DNA from: Pectobacterium parmentieri
GTDB taxonomy: Bacteria; Pseudomonadota; Gammaproteobacteria; Enterobacterales; Enterobacteriaceae
NCBI RefSeq assembly: GCF_001742145.1
Contig: NZ_CP015749.1
Location: forward strand, 4,774,001-4,838,000
Length of the DNA: 64,000 nt
Direction: 5' to 3'
Shown here: positions 1 through 12,637 of the stretch, piece by piece
How the letters are laid out: each line of letters opens with the position of its first letter
Position numbering within the stretch: position 1 is the first letter of the stretch
Notes under the pieces: generated by a model
The model's input: the letters and a program-made list of their open reading frames with translations, nothing else
Told to the model about the DNA's origin: nothing
The model's database searches: none
Position numbers and translations under genes: made by a program

Positions 1-1641
<1,641 letters not shown>

Positions 1642-2000
1642 GTTATGAGAACCGATCTGTGCGGTTTACTTTTATAACCGAATATTTAGAGGGAAGGTAA
1701 TGCGATTACTGTGAGCAAGGTTGAATAAGTAAAATAAATAGCCCCACAGCTTAGAAAGGGGAATGGAGCAAAATAGCAAGTGTGTGTCAAATCGCTCTGC
1801 TAATTCAGCTCTGTTCCCCATGATCCAAGTGTGAAAGTACTGCTATATCATGGCACCTTAGTGGCGGTAATAATTGAATCCGTTGCTGGCTACAGGTAAA
1901 TGATTTGGATAAGCGACGAGCCTGCCAGAGGCAAATTTTAACACGGCCTGTAGCAACCTCTTCGGGGAATAGATACGTAGTAATTGATTACTCAGAAACG
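1642..2000. other. Intergenic region after metH
   Basis: About 360 bases without a convincing gene. A weak stem (arms 1650-1654 and 1662-1666) followed by TACTTTT lies just behind the metH stop and may be its terminator. Short open frames here have no ribosome site or recognisable product. Base composition is more AT-rich than the flanking metH gene. Confidence 0.5.
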
Positions 2001-2435
2001 TTATGCTTCCTGGTTAGGCCAGTTGATCTTATTCAGAAAATAATCCGGTTGCTGGCTCATATGGGTCTGAATTTTCAAATAGATATCTGAAGATGACGTT
2101 CCTTTCGCTTTTTCTTCATTATATATTTGAGTTGTCATAGCTAAAATGCTCTGATCCCATTCTGCAAACATAGCCGTAGATTCTGATGTTACCTTTTCAC
2201 CTGTATAAGCGTTAAACACATCAGGGTAATGTTCAATAGAGACTAATTCATGAGATTGCCGAGGGGTGGCATATAAGTCCTTTATATAGGAATCAACTTC
2301 ATTTTGATCGACGTTACTGCGCAGTTGCTGATATTTATTCAACACGACTTCAGATAATTTAGTCTGTTGTTGTGCTTGAGATGAGAATGATACCTTAGTG
2401 CTAGACTCCGATTTGACTAAATTAGCAATAGTCAA
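2001..2435 (-). CDS. Small unknown protein, start uncertain, possibly a decaying gene
   Basis: Not recognised. The frame encodes a polar, glutamine- and serine-rich protein of about 144 residues from a TTG codon at 2435, with no signal peptide or membrane segment. No ATG gives a full-length product. The same frame continues upstream to a TGA at 2490-2492, and beyond that stop lies an in-frame ATG at 2517-2519 with AGG seven bases before it. The nine codons between that ATG and the TGA suggest either a nonsense-mutated gene or a non-ATG start. Codons just after the TGA read ILSL, resembling the N-terminus (MISL) of the unknown protein at 25632-26423. Base composition is AT-rich. Confidence 0.5.
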   Translation of the reverse strand: MTIANLVKSESSTKVSFSSQAQQQTKLSEVVLNKYQQLRSNVDQNEVDSYIKDLYATPRQSHELVSIEHYPDVFNAYTGEKVTSESTAMFAEWDQSILAMTTQIYNEEKAKGTSSSDIYLKIQTHMSQQPDYFLNKINWPNQEA

Positions 2436-2519
2436 TTCATCGCGAGCATTTATATCCTGTTTTTTCCCAGTGGCTTTTAAAGAAAGTATTCAAGATGTTA
2501 TATCGATCTTTGATAACAT

Positions 2520-2894
2520 TTTTATACCTATTCGTAATACAACAGCGTTAAGCTAGAGTGAAATCGGCTGAATAAGTATCCACTCTGGCTATAGGGGGCA
2601 CTCGTTCAGCTACTCTAACTACCCGTGCATTTCCTGCAAGGAAGAAAATACAGTACTAGCAGAAATCTATTTTAAATTTTTCTAAAAATCCATTTTGAAT
2701 AAAAGAGGTGTTTTTATATCACATTCTTGTTTGTTAATGAAAACAACATAACAAATTAATAAATATGTGAAAACTTAAGATTGGAAAACAAAAAAAAGAA
2801 AAATAATAAAAACAATATTTTGTATTGAAATTTTAGGTAGTAAACGAAAAAGCCGAGGAAACTCGGCTTTTTCACATCATGTATTAGCTAGCGA
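2520..2894. other. AT-rich intergenic region
   Basis: No gene is supported. The stretch from about 2660 to 2840 is very AT-rich with A-tracts. Its right end holds the terminator described at 2847-2872. Part of it may be the promoter for the small unknown gene on the minus strand, but no clear -35/-10 pair stands out. Confidence 0.5.
2847..2872 (-). terminator. Rho-independent terminator of the DASS transporter gene
   Basis: Perfect stem AAAAGCCGAG / CTCGGCTTTT with a GAAA-type loop, about 20 bases past the transporter stop codon on the minus strand. A- and U-tracts flank the stem on both sides, so it could work in both directions. Confidence 0.85.
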
Positions 2895-4349
2895 TCAATA
2901 CAGCCCAATCACTTTCCACCACAGCAGACCCGCACTCATGAAGATCGCCTGATTCACCAGACTGACGACAAAACCGGTGCGCCACCAGACAGCGGTGGGC
3001 ACGTAGCCTGCGCCGAACAGGATCGGACCGCGTGCATGGGTATATTGCGTTAGTGAGCAGTACAGGCTACTGGTAAACGCCAGCATGAACGCCATCGGTA
3101 CTGCTGGAATGTTCAGGTTGATCCCAACACCGAGGAATACCGCAAAAAGTGCGGCGATCTGTGCATTACCGCTGGCGAAGAAATAGTGAGTGTAGAAATA
3201 GGCTGCGTTCAGCAGCAACAGCACCAAGACCCAGCTTGTTCCCTGCATCAAATGGCCGATGTTGCTGCCGATGAGATCGCCGAACCAGTTGGTGAAGCCG
3301 AGCTTTTTCAACTGATTCGCCATCATCAGCAGGGCAGCGAACCAAATCAACGTATCCCAGGCGCCTTTCTCGCTCTTCACGTCTTCCCAACTCAGTACAC
3401 CAGTTAACAGCAAGAAGGAAAGCCCGACGAAGGAGGCCGTTGTGGCATCTACGCCTAAACGGTCGCCAAAAATCCACAGTACCAGTAGTAGGATCACGGT
3501 GAATGCCATCAGCCATTCGCCACGGCTCATATTGCCCATCTTTGCCAACTCGGCGACGGCCAGTTTTGGCGCATCTGGCGTATGGCGAATTTCTGGCTTG
3601 GTCAGCCAGTAGACGAGCAACGGGACAATCGCCAGAGAGATCAAACAGGGGACGAGTGCTGCCAGAAACCAGCTTCCCCAGGTAATGGTAACGCCTGCGT
3701 TGGCTGCGAGTTTTACCGCCAGCAGGTTGCCGGTGTAGGCGGTCATAAACAGCGCCGCCGTCACATCGTTAACGTTACCAATACAGGTGATCAGGAATGT
3801 GCCAATCTTACTGCGCGATGCGTCTTCCGGTTTGGAGTCGAAGCTGCGCGACAGTGAATCGGCAATCGGATAAATAATTCCGCCGCAGCGTGCGGTGTTG
3901 CTCGGCATCGCGGGGGAAAGCACCAGATCGGCAAAGGCCAGGCCGTAAGCCAGTCCCAGTGTGCGTTTTCCCAGCAGGCGGATCATCTGCAAGGCAATGC
4001 GGCGGCCCAATCCCGTTTTGATAAAGCCGCGTGCGATCATGAAGGCAACAACAATCAGCCAGATTAGCGAGCTGTTCAAATCGCTGAGTGCGGTTTGTAT
4101 GGCTCCGCTGGCCGTTTTATCCCCTGCGGCGTAAGTTAGCGCAAAAAGGGTGATGCTGATAATACCGATAGCCCCAATTGGGAGGACGTTAGCGACAATA
4201 CAAACGATTGTTGCTACAAAAATGACGGCAGAGTGCCAGGCGGCTGGATTTAAGCCTGTTGGAGGTTCCATCTGCCAAAAAAAGGCGGCGACGGCAAGGA
4301 TCACGATCAGCGGGAGCCAGTTTAGTCCATACGAGGTTTTTGTCTTCAT
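2895..4349 (-). CDS. DASS-family anion (dicarboxylate/citrate-type) symporter
   Basis: Inner-membrane carrier of the divalent anion:sodium symporter (SLC13/CitT/TtdT/YbhI-like) family, probably importing a di- or tricarboxylate. The 484 residues are almost entirely hydrophobic segments. The family's two signature regions are visible: PAMPSNTARCGGIIYPI in the first half, and the ASGNAQIAALFAVFLG stretch in the second, which corresponds to the second substrate loop. The substrate cannot be read from the sequence. It sits alone between metH and yjbB, where E. coli K-12 carries pepE and rluF nearby instead, so this is an accessory insertion in an otherwise conserved order. A 14-bp palindrome at 4417-4430 lies about 70 bases upstream and may be its operator. 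Confidence 0.88.
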   Translation of the reverse strand: MKTKTSYGLNWLPLIVILAVAAFFWQMEPPTGLNPAAWHSAVIFVATIVCIVANVLPIGAIGIISITLFALTYAAGDKTASGAIQTALSDLNSSLIWLIVVAFMIARGFIKTGLGRRIALQMIRLLGKRTLGLAYGLAFADLVLSPAMPSNTARCGGIIYPIADSLSRSFDSKPEDASRSKIGTFLITCIGNVNDVTAALFMTAYTGNLLAVKLAANAGVTITWGSWFLAALVPCLISLAIVPLLVYWLTKPEIRHTPDAPKLAVAELAKMGNMSRGEWLMAFTVILLLVLWIFGDRLGVDATTASFVGLSFLLLTGVLSWEDVKSEKGAWDTLIWFAALLMMANQLKKLGFTNWFGDLIGSNIGHLMQGTSWVLVLLLLNAAYFYTHYFFASGNAQIAALFAVFLGVGINLNIPAVPMAFMLAFTSSLYCSLTQYTHARGPILFGAGYVPTAVWWRTGFVVSLVNQAIFMSAGLLWWKVIGLY

Positions 4350-4727
4350 CCATTTTCCTTACTAAAAAGCCAGAAGGATTGCAGGGCATACGCTAACGTA
4401 CTCAATTTGCTAAATATTAAGCATGCTTAACGTTTTTTAAGTGCATACCCCATAAGGGTTAGGTGCATAAGAGGAGCATAGCGCTAACCAGACAAGGTGT
4501 GACAGGAAACCGCAGGATTATTGATTTGGATTCTGTTTTTTAAATATTGTCATTTAATTAATTTTTTTCATTTATTGATGTGAGTGATTTTCCTGTGGCG
4601 AGGACTGCCTCGCAGTACAGCCAGCTAACATCTGGTAAGATGGCGGCTCATTACCTCATCAATACCGTGTTTCCTATCTATACACGGTATTTCATCGACA
4701 TATTGTTTAACCGGAGGCGCGGACTTT
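4350..4727. promoter_or_regulatory. Divergent promoter region with a 14-bp palindrome
   Basis: The 378 bases between the transporter and yjbB must carry both promoters. The perfect palindrome TTAAGCATGCTTAA lies at 4417-4430, 68 bases before the transporter start, a typical place for an operator. The regulator is unknown. An AT-rich block lies around 4535-4580. The yjbB leader ends with GGAGG-like purines at about 4712-4716. Confidence 0.4.
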
Positions 4728-6374
4728 TTGTTAACACTGCTGAATCTCCTCTCTGCGATTGCGTTACTGGTTTGGGGCACTCACATTGTCCGTACCGGTA
4801 TCATGCGGGTTTATGGCACTCAGTTACGGCGGGTTCTCAGCGATAGCGTTGAGAAAAAACCGTTGGCTTTTATGGCAGGTATTGGCGTAACCGCGCTGGT
4901 GCAAAGCAGTAATGCGACAGCGTTGCTGACGACCTCTTTTGTCTCGCAGGGGCTGGTGGCCTTAACGCCTGCGTTGGTGATTATTCTCGGGGCAGATGTC
5001 GGTACGGCACTGATGGTGCGAATTCTGACGTTCGATCTGTCCTGGCTTTCTCCGCTGCTGATTTTTCTTGGCGTGGTGTTTTTCCTCAGCCGTAAACAGA
5101 CGCGTGTTGGCCAGATTGGTCGTGTAGCGATTGGACTTGGGCTGATTCTGCTGGCGCTGGAAATGATCGTCTTGGCTGCTGCGCCGATCACGCAAGCGTC
5201 GGGCGTGAAGGTGCTGTTCTCCTCGCTGACGGGCGACGTGATGCTGGATGCGTTGGCTGGGGCGTTGTTTGCGGTGATGACCTATTCCAGTCTGGCTGCG
5301 GTGCTGCTGACGGCGACGTTAACGGCAAGCGGTGTGATCTCGCTGGAAGTGGCGATGTGTCTGGTCATCGGGGCCAATCTGGGTAGCGGATTACTGACAA
5401 TGATGAGCACCTCGACGCAGAATGCGGCGGGACGACGTGTGGCGCTCGGCAGTATGTTGTTTAAGATGATCGGTTGTCTGGTTGTGCTGCCGCTGGTTGA
5501 GCCGCTCTCGCGCTGGCTGACGCGTATTCCGTTAAGTGCCGAAGAACTGGTGATTTACTTCCACCTGTTCTACAACTTGATCCGTTGCCTGCTGTTGATT
5601 CCGCTTACTGGCGTGGTGGCCCGGCTGTCCTGCGCAATGATTGCTGATTCGCCGCAGGTTGATATTGAGATGAAACCGCGTCATCTGGATACCAGTTCGC
5701 TGGATACGCCAGCTTTGGCGTTAGCCAATGCGGCACGGGAAACGCTGCGGATTGGCGATGTGCTGGAGCAGATGCTGAGCTTGTACCGCGAAGTCTTGCA
5801 AGGCGATCTTATGCAGCGGCGCGAGATCCGTCGGCTTGATGATGATGTCGATATACTGTACACCGCGATTAAGCTTTATCTGGCGCAGATTCAGAAAGAT
5901 GGGTTGGATGAGCGGGATTCTCAGCGCTGGGCGGAAGTGATCGAAGTGGCGCTGAATCTGGAACAGGCGGGCGATATTATTGAACGCATGGCGGATGACA
6001 TCGGCAATCATTCATCTGGTGTACGCATGGCGTTTTCCGCTCAGGGGTTGGAAGAGTTGAACCACTTGCATGACCAACTGCTGGCGAACTTGCGTCTGGG
6101 GCTGTCGGTTTTCTTGTCGGAAGACGTGACCAGTGCTAAACGTCTGCGCCGTGCCAAACACCGCTTCCGCATTATGAATCGCCGTTATGCACATGCACAC
6201 GTTGATCGCTTACATCAACACAACGTACAGAGTCTGGAAACCAGTTCGCTCCATTTGAGCCTGTTGGGAGATATGAACCGACTGAATTCACTGTTCTGTG
6301 CGGTGGCATATAACGTATTGATTGTGCAGCAGGACGGGGACGAAGAGCGCGAAGAATCGCCGCTGACATTGTGA
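4728..6374 (+). CDS. yjbB: YjbB, Na+/phosphate cotransporter-family membrane protein
   Basis: Member of the NptA/PNaS family, which moves inorganic phosphate with sodium; E. coli YjbB has been linked to phosphate export. The 548 residues match E. coli YjbB throughout. The N-terminal half has the paired membrane repeats with QSSNAT-type motifs (VQSSNATALL near residue 58). The C-terminal 200 residues form a soluble PhoU-like helical domain (NAARETLRIGD onward). TTG at 4728 is used because the next codons (LTLLNLLSAIALLVWGTHIVRTG) match the family N-terminus and GGAGG lies upstream. metH-yjbB-lysC-pgi order is as in enteric bacteria. Confidence 0.93.
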   Translation: MLTLLNLLSAIALLVWGTHIVRTGIMRVYGTQLRRVLSDSVEKKPLAFMAGIGVTALVQSSNATALLTTSFVSQGLVALTPALVIILGADVGTALMVRILTFDLSWLSPLLIFLGVVFFLSRKQTRVGQIGRVAIGLGLILLALEMIVLAAAPITQASGVKVLFSSLTGDVMLDALAGALFAVMTYSSLAAVLLTATLTASGVISLEVAMCLVIGANLGSGLLTMMSTSTQNAAGRRVALGSMLFKMIGCLVVLPLVEPLSRWLTRIPLSAEELVIYFHLFYNLIRCLLLIPLTGVVARLSCAMIADSPQVDIEMKPRHLDTSSLDTPALALANAARETLRIGDVLEQMLSLYREVLQGDLMQRREIRRLDDDVDILYTAIKLYLAQIQKDGLDERDSQRWAEVIEVALNLEQAGDIIERMADDIGNHSSGVRMAFSAQGLEELNHLHDQLLANLRLGLSVFLSEDVTSAKRLRRAKHRFRIMNRRYAHAHVDRLHQHNVQSLETSSLHLSLLGDMNRLNSLFCAVAYNVLIVQQDGDEEREESPLTL

Positions 6375-6818
6375 CAGAATCTTGTGGGGTTTCACTGGAC
6401 ACAGCAGTCTATTTTTATGCTGACTGAGAGATAGTTTCGTGCGCGATAATGCTGCCATTTTCATGCTACCTCGTAGCTCGCGCCCGACTCGGGACGGCTC
6501 AAACGCCGCTCGCCCCGAGACCCCAGGCTTTTGGCGGAAATTATGCCGCTGACTGCGGTGCCTTCGTCGATATCAGGCTTAACGGACCGCTTGCGACACG
6601 CTTACTCGCCCCATAAATAATGGGGCTCACCCTTCGGGCCAGCACAAGTGCTGTTCAAAAACGTCTCTGACGTTTTTGTCCGGCGTGGCGCAAGCTTTCG
6701 CCGCGTCCATGCGGCTCATCCTAAGCCTGCTATCTCCTCAGCATAATTTTTACGCCGGATAACGGCAAAATCGCGTTCCCATAACATATGACGAGGAGAC
6801 CGACTAGACGTTGTGAAT
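6375..6818. repeat. Hairpin-rich intergenic region between yjbB and lysC
   Basis: About 440 bases between convergent genes, packed with short inverted repeats. They include GCCCC/GGGGC around 6608-6626, AGCAC-AAG-TGCT, AAAAACGTC-TCT-GACGTTTTT (6657-6677) and a GC-rich stem around 6681-6706. No gene is supported. The 6626-6681 block aligns with the insert in the ERIC copy at 55520-55574 (see findings). The 6657-6677 stem ends in a T-run and could terminate yjbB. Confidence 0.6.
6657..6677 (+). terminator. Possible terminator hairpin downstream of yjbB
   Basis: Perfect nine-base arms AAAAACGTC and GACGTTTTT with a three-base loop; the symmetric A/T ends mean it could act for either convergent gene. 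It is also part of a repeated structural module, so termination may be incidental. Confidence 0.45.
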
Positions 6819-8195
6819 CTACTCGAATAGGCTGCGGTGCAGCGTCTGTACCACTCGCTCGGCGTCATCACCCGGTACCAGGAAGCACAAGTTGTTGCTG
6901 CTGGCACCGTAGCAGATCAGGCGAATGCGGAAAGGTTCCAGCACGCCAAATACTTCTTTCCCTACGCCACAGGCTTGAGATAGCTTGTTGCCGATCAGCG
7001 CGACCAGCGACAGATTCTCTTCAACCTCAACCCGACACAGCGATGACAGCTCGGTCAGCAAGGCGCTGGACAGCAGGCTGTCGCCCGTTGAGGTGGAGCC
7101 GGTGGTATCAAGTGTCAGGGCCACGTTGACTTCTGATGTGGTGATCAGGTCAACGGAGATGTTGTGACGGGCCAAAATACTGAATACTTCAGCCAGAAAA
7201 CCGCGAGTGTGCAGCATGTTAAGGCTGTGCAGCGTGAGCAACGTTTGCTTACGACGCAGTGCCAGCGCGCGGAACAGCGGCGGATTTTCTGTTTTGTTGC
7301 ATACCAGCGTCCCGCCTGCGGCTGGATCTTTGCTGGAGCCGACGAACACTGGGATATCGCTACGCACCGCAGGCAGCAGCGTGGCTGGGTGCAGGACTTT
7401 CGCGCCAAATGTTGCCATTTCGGCGGCTTCTTCAAACATGATTTGGTCGATGCGTTTTGCTGTCGGCACGACGCGTGGATCGGTGGTGTAGATGCCGGGA
7501 ACATCGGTCCAGATATCAATCCGGCTGACGTTGAGCGCTTCGCCCAGCAGTGCCGCCGTATAATCGCTACCGCCGCGACCCAGTGTGGTTGTACGGCCTT
7601 TTGCTTCGCTGCCGATAAAGCCCTGAGTAATCACCAGACCTTGTTCAAGGCGTGGTTGCAACTGGCTGCGAGTCAGTTCGCCCAGTACATCGCAATCCGG
7701 CTGTGCGCGACCAAAATGATCGTCGGTACGCATGATTTTACGTACATCGAACCACTCAGCCACCACATCGCGCTGGCGAAGGATCTCAACAAACAGCAGG
7801 GTAGACATCAGTTCGCCATGGCTGACCAGTTCATCGGTCAGGGCGTTGGACGTCGCGAGCGCCGCGGCTTCAGACAGCGTGGTGACGCTATCTAACATGC
7901 GATCAATTTCATCACGAATAACGCTCTGATTGGTCAGCTTGTCGATAATGGCGTATTGGATTTGGCGGATCTTCGCCAGATGTTCGACGCGCGTTTCCGG
8001 CGTCTGGCCTTCCGCGAGTGCGACCAATAAATTGGTGATACCCGCCGATGCCGATAGCACGACAACGCGTACATTCGGATTAGATAACACCACATCGGCG
8101 CTACGATTCATGGCGTCAAAGTCCGCCACGCTGGTGCCGCCAAATTTGGCAATAACGGTAGAATTCGCGTTTGCGGATACTTCAGTTGCAGACAT
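6819..8195 (-). CDS. lysC: Lysine-sensitive aspartokinase III
   Basis: Phosphorylates aspartate, the first step to lysine, threonine, methionine and diaminopimelate. The 458 residues match E. coli LysC. The amino-acid-kinase domain begins with KFGGTSVADFD and contains TTLGRGGSDYTA and the FGAKVLHPATLLPAV segment. The last 170 residues are the paired ACT domains that bind lysine. The frame stays open to 8300, but the start at 8195 is chosen because it gives the family N-terminus and places the lysine riboswitch in the leader. Regulation is therefore likely double: riboswitch control of expression and allosteric inhibition by lysine. Confidence 0.96.
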   Translation of the reverse strand: MSATEVSANANSTVIAKFGGTSVADFDAMNRSADVVLSNPNVRVVVLSASAGITNLLVALAEGQTPETRVEHLAKIRQIQYAIIDKLTNQSVIRDEIDRMLDSVTTLSEAAALATSNALTDELVSHGELMSTLLFVEILRQRDVVAEWFDVRKIMRTDDHFGRAQPDCDVLGELTRSQLQPRLEQGLVITQGFIGSEAKGRTTTLGRGGSDYTAALLGEALNVSRIDIWTDVPGIYTTDPRVVPTAKRIDQIMFEEAAEMATFGAKVLHPATLLPAVRSDIPVFVGSSKDPAAGGTLVCNKTENPPLFRALALRRKQTLLTLHSLNMLHTRGFLAEVFSILARHNISVDLITTSEVNVALTLDTTGSTSTGDSLLSSALLTELSSLCRVEVEENLSLVALIGNKLSQACGVGKEVFGVLEPFRIRLICYGASSNNLCFLVPGDDAERVVQTLHRSLFE

Positions 8196-8315
8196 GTCAA
8201 AAAACCTCGTGTCAGGGTAGGCTGTTTTCAGTAAACAGCATTCCATTAAATCAGCCTTGGCACAGGGGGAGGGCGGTAAGTTGGGGGCAGGCGTAGACAA
8301 TCGCTACGATACACC

Positions 8316-8500
8316 CAGAAGCGCTCCACCTTGCTGAACGTCCATCAGGACGAATCTGGTGACAACCCAGAGGATTCAGCCTCTGTAGTCGATAGGGTGA
8401 AAGCCGTACTTCACCTCATCTCGGCGTCGCTCCCCCTCAGATACCATCAGCGGATTACGGTTCCTCCGATATCTTACCTGGGCGACGCGCCTCTTCTGGC
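8316..8500 (-). promoter_or_regulatory. Lysine riboswitch (L box) of lysC
   Basis: On the minus strand the leader contains the conserved L-box blocks in order: AGAAGAGGCGCG (8486-8497), the GAGGGGGAGCGACGCCGA-like core, CTGGGTTGTCACCAGA-type sequence, and the closing GCTTCTGGGTG near 8311-8325. These match the E. coli lysC aptamer block by block. About 120 bases separate the aptamer from the lysC start. That spacer holds a hairpin GCTGTTT/AAACAGC (8221-8239) just before the ribosome site, a candidate expression platform. Confidence 0.93.
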
Positions 8501-10351
<1,851 letters not shown>

Positions 10352-10394
10352 TCGGGCCTGTGCCCTTTGGTTTTTCAATCGCAAGGAGGAAGAA

Positions 10395-10739
10395 ATGCAG
10401 GTTCGTATTTTGTTGGGGCTATCAGCGGCAGTCTTGCTGGCGGGGTGCAGCAGCACCAGTCAACTCAGCACCGCTGGGCAGGCCGTGACGTTCACGGATA
10501 CCAAGCCAGGAAGCGAATGCCAACTATTAGGGCAAGTTAGCGGTAGCCAGTCGAACTGGCTGGCGGGCAACCATGGCGGCGGTAGTGCTATGCGCGGCGC
10601 GGCGAACGATCTGCGTAATAAAGCGGCGGCGATGGGCGGCAATACCATCTATGGTGCCACCAGCCCGAGTGAAACCTTCTGGTCAAGCTTTGCGCCGCTG
10701 GACAGCAAGATGAACGGTAGCGTTTACAAGTGTCCTTAA
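10395..10739 (+). CDS. yjeI: YjeI-type DUF4156 lipoprotein
   Basis: Small lipoprotein of 114 residues, related to E. coli YjeI (DUF4156); function unknown. The signal peptide ends in the lipobox LAGC with cysteine 18 as the predicted lipidation site. The mature part carries the family features QSNWL, SMRGAANDLRNKAAAMGGN and a C-terminal VYKCP, with two cysteines that could pair. AAGGAGG eight bases before ATG is a strong ribosome site. It follows pgi and is closed by the hairpin at 10751-10779. Confidence 0.88.
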   Translation: MQVRILLGLSAAVLLAGCSSTSQLSTAGQAVTFTDTKPGSECQLLGQVSGSQSNWLAGNHGGGSAMRGAANDLRNKAAAMGGNTIYGATSPSETFWSSFAPLDSKMNGSVYKCP

Positions 10740-10748
10740 GCTAAAAAG

Positions 10749-10785
10749 AAACCCGGTGAGAGCGTCGCTCTCACCGGGTTCTTAA
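10749..10785. terminator. Bidirectional terminator between yjeI and epmB
   Basis: Long GC-rich stem, arms ACCCGGTGAGAGC and its complement (10751-10779), with A-rich sequence on the left and TTCTT on the right. It lies between two convergent genes and can serve both. Confidence 0.85.
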
Positions 10786-10799
10786 CGAATTGAACAACG

Positions 10800-11846
10800 T
10801 CATTGTTCAGTGTCGTCCTGATGCTGCTTCATCCCTAAATCCAGCGGCGTTTTACTGGCTTCCCCACCGATTTCCCGCGCCAGACGCGGCACCAGATAGC
10901 CGGATACCTTTTTCATTAATGCTTTGACTAAGACTCGCGCTTCGTTGTCATCCACCAGAAAATGGGCTGCCCCCTGTACTTTATCCAGCACGTGTAGGTA
11001 ATAAGGGAGAATACCTGCGTCAAATAATGCATTACTGAGCTGAGCCAGCGTCTCAGCGCTATCATTTACCCCACGCAGCAGCACGCTTTGGTTGAGTAAC
11101 GTCACGCCTGCACGGCGTAAACGCGCCATACTTTGTGTTAAATCAGGATCGATTTCCTGCGGATGGTTAATATGCGTCACCAGCAGTACCTGAAGTGAAC
11201 TGCGTGATAGACGATCGCACAGCGCATCGGTAATACGGGCGGGGATCACCACAGGCAAACGGCTGTGAATACGCAGGCGTTTCAGATGTGGGATGTGTTC
11301 CAGTTCGGTGATCAGCCAGTCCAATTCGTGGTCTTTGGCCATCAGTGGGTCGCCACCGGAAAAAATGATTTCATTCAGCTCAGGGTGCTGGCGGATATAA
11401 TCCAGCGCCTGACGCCAGTTTGCCTTATTGCCCTGATTATCCTGATATGGGAAATGGCGGCGGAAGCAGTAGCGGCAGTTTACCGCGCAGCCGCCTTTAA
11501 CCAGCAGCAGGGCGCGGTTGTGGTATTTGTGTAGTAGCCCAGGGACGACGCTGTGTTGCTCATCAAGCGGATCGTGGGTGAAGCCTGGCGTGGCAATAAA
11601 CTCCTCGCGTGCGGTCAATACCTGGAGCAGCAGCGGATCGTCAGGATCCCCTTTTTGCATCCGTGCAGCGAATGCGCGCGGTACACGCAGAGCAAAAAGC
11701 CTGCGTGCATCAGTACCTTGGCGGAGTTTAGCGTGATCGTTCAGTGCCAAAAGTTGCAGTAATTCATCAGGATCGGTAATTACGTCTGCAAGTTGCTGCA
11801 ACCAATCTTCTCTGGAAGGTATATTTAGGGTTACAATGTGTGCCAT
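10800..11846 (-). CDS. epmB: EF-P (R)-beta-lysine-forming lysine 2,3-aminomutase
   Basis: Radical-SAM/PLP enzyme that isomerises lysine to (R)-beta-lysine, which EpmA then attaches to elongation factor P. The 348 residues contain the iron-sulfur motif CAVNCRYCFRRHFPY (CxxxCxxC spacing of this subfamily) followed by FSGGDPL. The PLP lysine is expected in the C-terminal third. It is divergent from efp with only 41 bases between the starts, so the two genes share a promoter region. epmA, the ligase, lies 6 kb downstream in this window. Confidence 0.95.
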   Translation of the reverse strand: MAHIVTLNIPSREDWLQQLADVITDPDELLQLLALNDHAKLRQGTDARRLFALRVPRAFAARMQKGDPDDPLLLQVLTAREEFIATPGFTHDPLDEQHSVVPGLLHKYHNRALLLVKGGCAVNCRYCFRRHFPYQDNQGNKANWRQALDYIRQHPELNEIIFSGGDPLMAKDHELDWLITELEHIPHLKRLRIHSRLPVVIPARITDALCDRLSRSSLQVLLVTHINHPQEIDPDLTQSMARLRRAGVTLLNQSVLLRGVNDSAETLAQLSNALFDAGILPYYLHVLDKVQGAAHFLVDDNEARVLVKALMKKVSGYLVPRLAREIGGEASKTPLDLGMKQHQDDTEQ

Positions 11847-11887
11847 TTTTTTGGCTTCGTACCAGTGTTAAATTGTAGAGGGCCTTT

Positions 11888-12454
11888 ATGGCGACTTATT
11901 CTAGCAACGATTTCCGTTCCGGTCTTAAAATCATGTTCGAAGGCGAACCGTATGCCATCGAATCCAGTGAGTTTGTGAAGCCGGGTAAAGGCCAGGCTTT
12001 TGCTCGTGTAAAAATGCGTCGCTTGTTGACGGGTTCTCGCGTTGAAAAAACCTTCAAATCTACTGACTCAGCAGAAGGTGCCGACGTCGTTGATACCAAC
12101 ATGAACTACCTGTATAACGACGGCGAGTTCTACCACTTCATGCACCCTGAGACGTTTGAACAGCATCAGGTTGAAGATAAGACCGTTGGTGATTCTGCAA
12201 AATGGCTACAAGACAACGCAGAATGTATCGTTACGCTGTGGGATGGTCGCCCGATTACCGTTCTGCCACCGAACTTCATCGAAGCTGAAATTACCGATAC
12301 CGATCCAGGTCTGAAAGGCGATACCGCAGGAACAGGTGGTAAACCAGCAACGCTGAGCACCGGTGCCGTGGTTAAAGTGCCATTGTTCGTACAGATCGGC
12401 GAAGTTGTCAGAGTTGACACGCGTTCTGGCGAATACGTTTCACGCGTTAAGTAA
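11888..12454 (+). CDS. efp: Elongation factor P
   Basis: Translation factor that binds between the P and E sites and rescues ribosomes stalled at polyproline. The 188 residues match E. coli EF-P. Lysine 34, the residue modified by EpmA/EpmB, is present in the loop KPGKGQA. The three beta-barrel domains are complete, ending in [13 protein letters not shown]. The gene is single and ends at the terminator 12463-12495. Confidence 0.97.
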   Translation: MATYSSNDFRSGLKIMFEGEPYAIESSEFVKPGKGQAFARVKMRRLLTGSRVEKTFKSTDSAEGADVVDTNMNYLYNDGEFYHFMHPETFEQHQVEDKTVGDSAKWLQDNAECIVTLWDGRPITVLPPNFIEAEITDTDPGLKGDTAGTGGKPATLSTGAVVKVPLFVQIGEVVRVDTRSGEYVSRVK

Positions 12455-12462
12455 TTAATGCG

Positions 12463-12495
12463 AAAAAGGTCGCCTTCTGTGAGGGCGGCCTTTTT
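12463..12495 (+). terminator. Terminator of efp
   Basis: Stem AGGTCGCC/GGGCGGCCT (one G-T pair) followed by TTTTT, nine bases after the efp stop codon. Confidence 0.85.
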
Positions 12496-12637
12496 GATCC
12501 CGTGACTGACTTAAATCACTCCCTCTTGTTTTTCTCCTCATCCGAAAAAACCTCCACAAGCATCAAAATTGGCTACGCTTAGAAAGTAGTCACTTTCGTA
12601 CCGTTTAAATCCTACTCTCATAAAGAAGGAATCGAGT

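Noticed and set aside
1905..2090. 61-codon frame after metH
   Set aside because: Overlaps the small minus-strand gene, lacks a ribosome site and has no recognisable product.
7164..7895. Open frame of about 240 codons opposite lysC
   Set aside because: Antisense shadow of the lysC coding region; its Gln/His/Cys-rich product resembles no protein.
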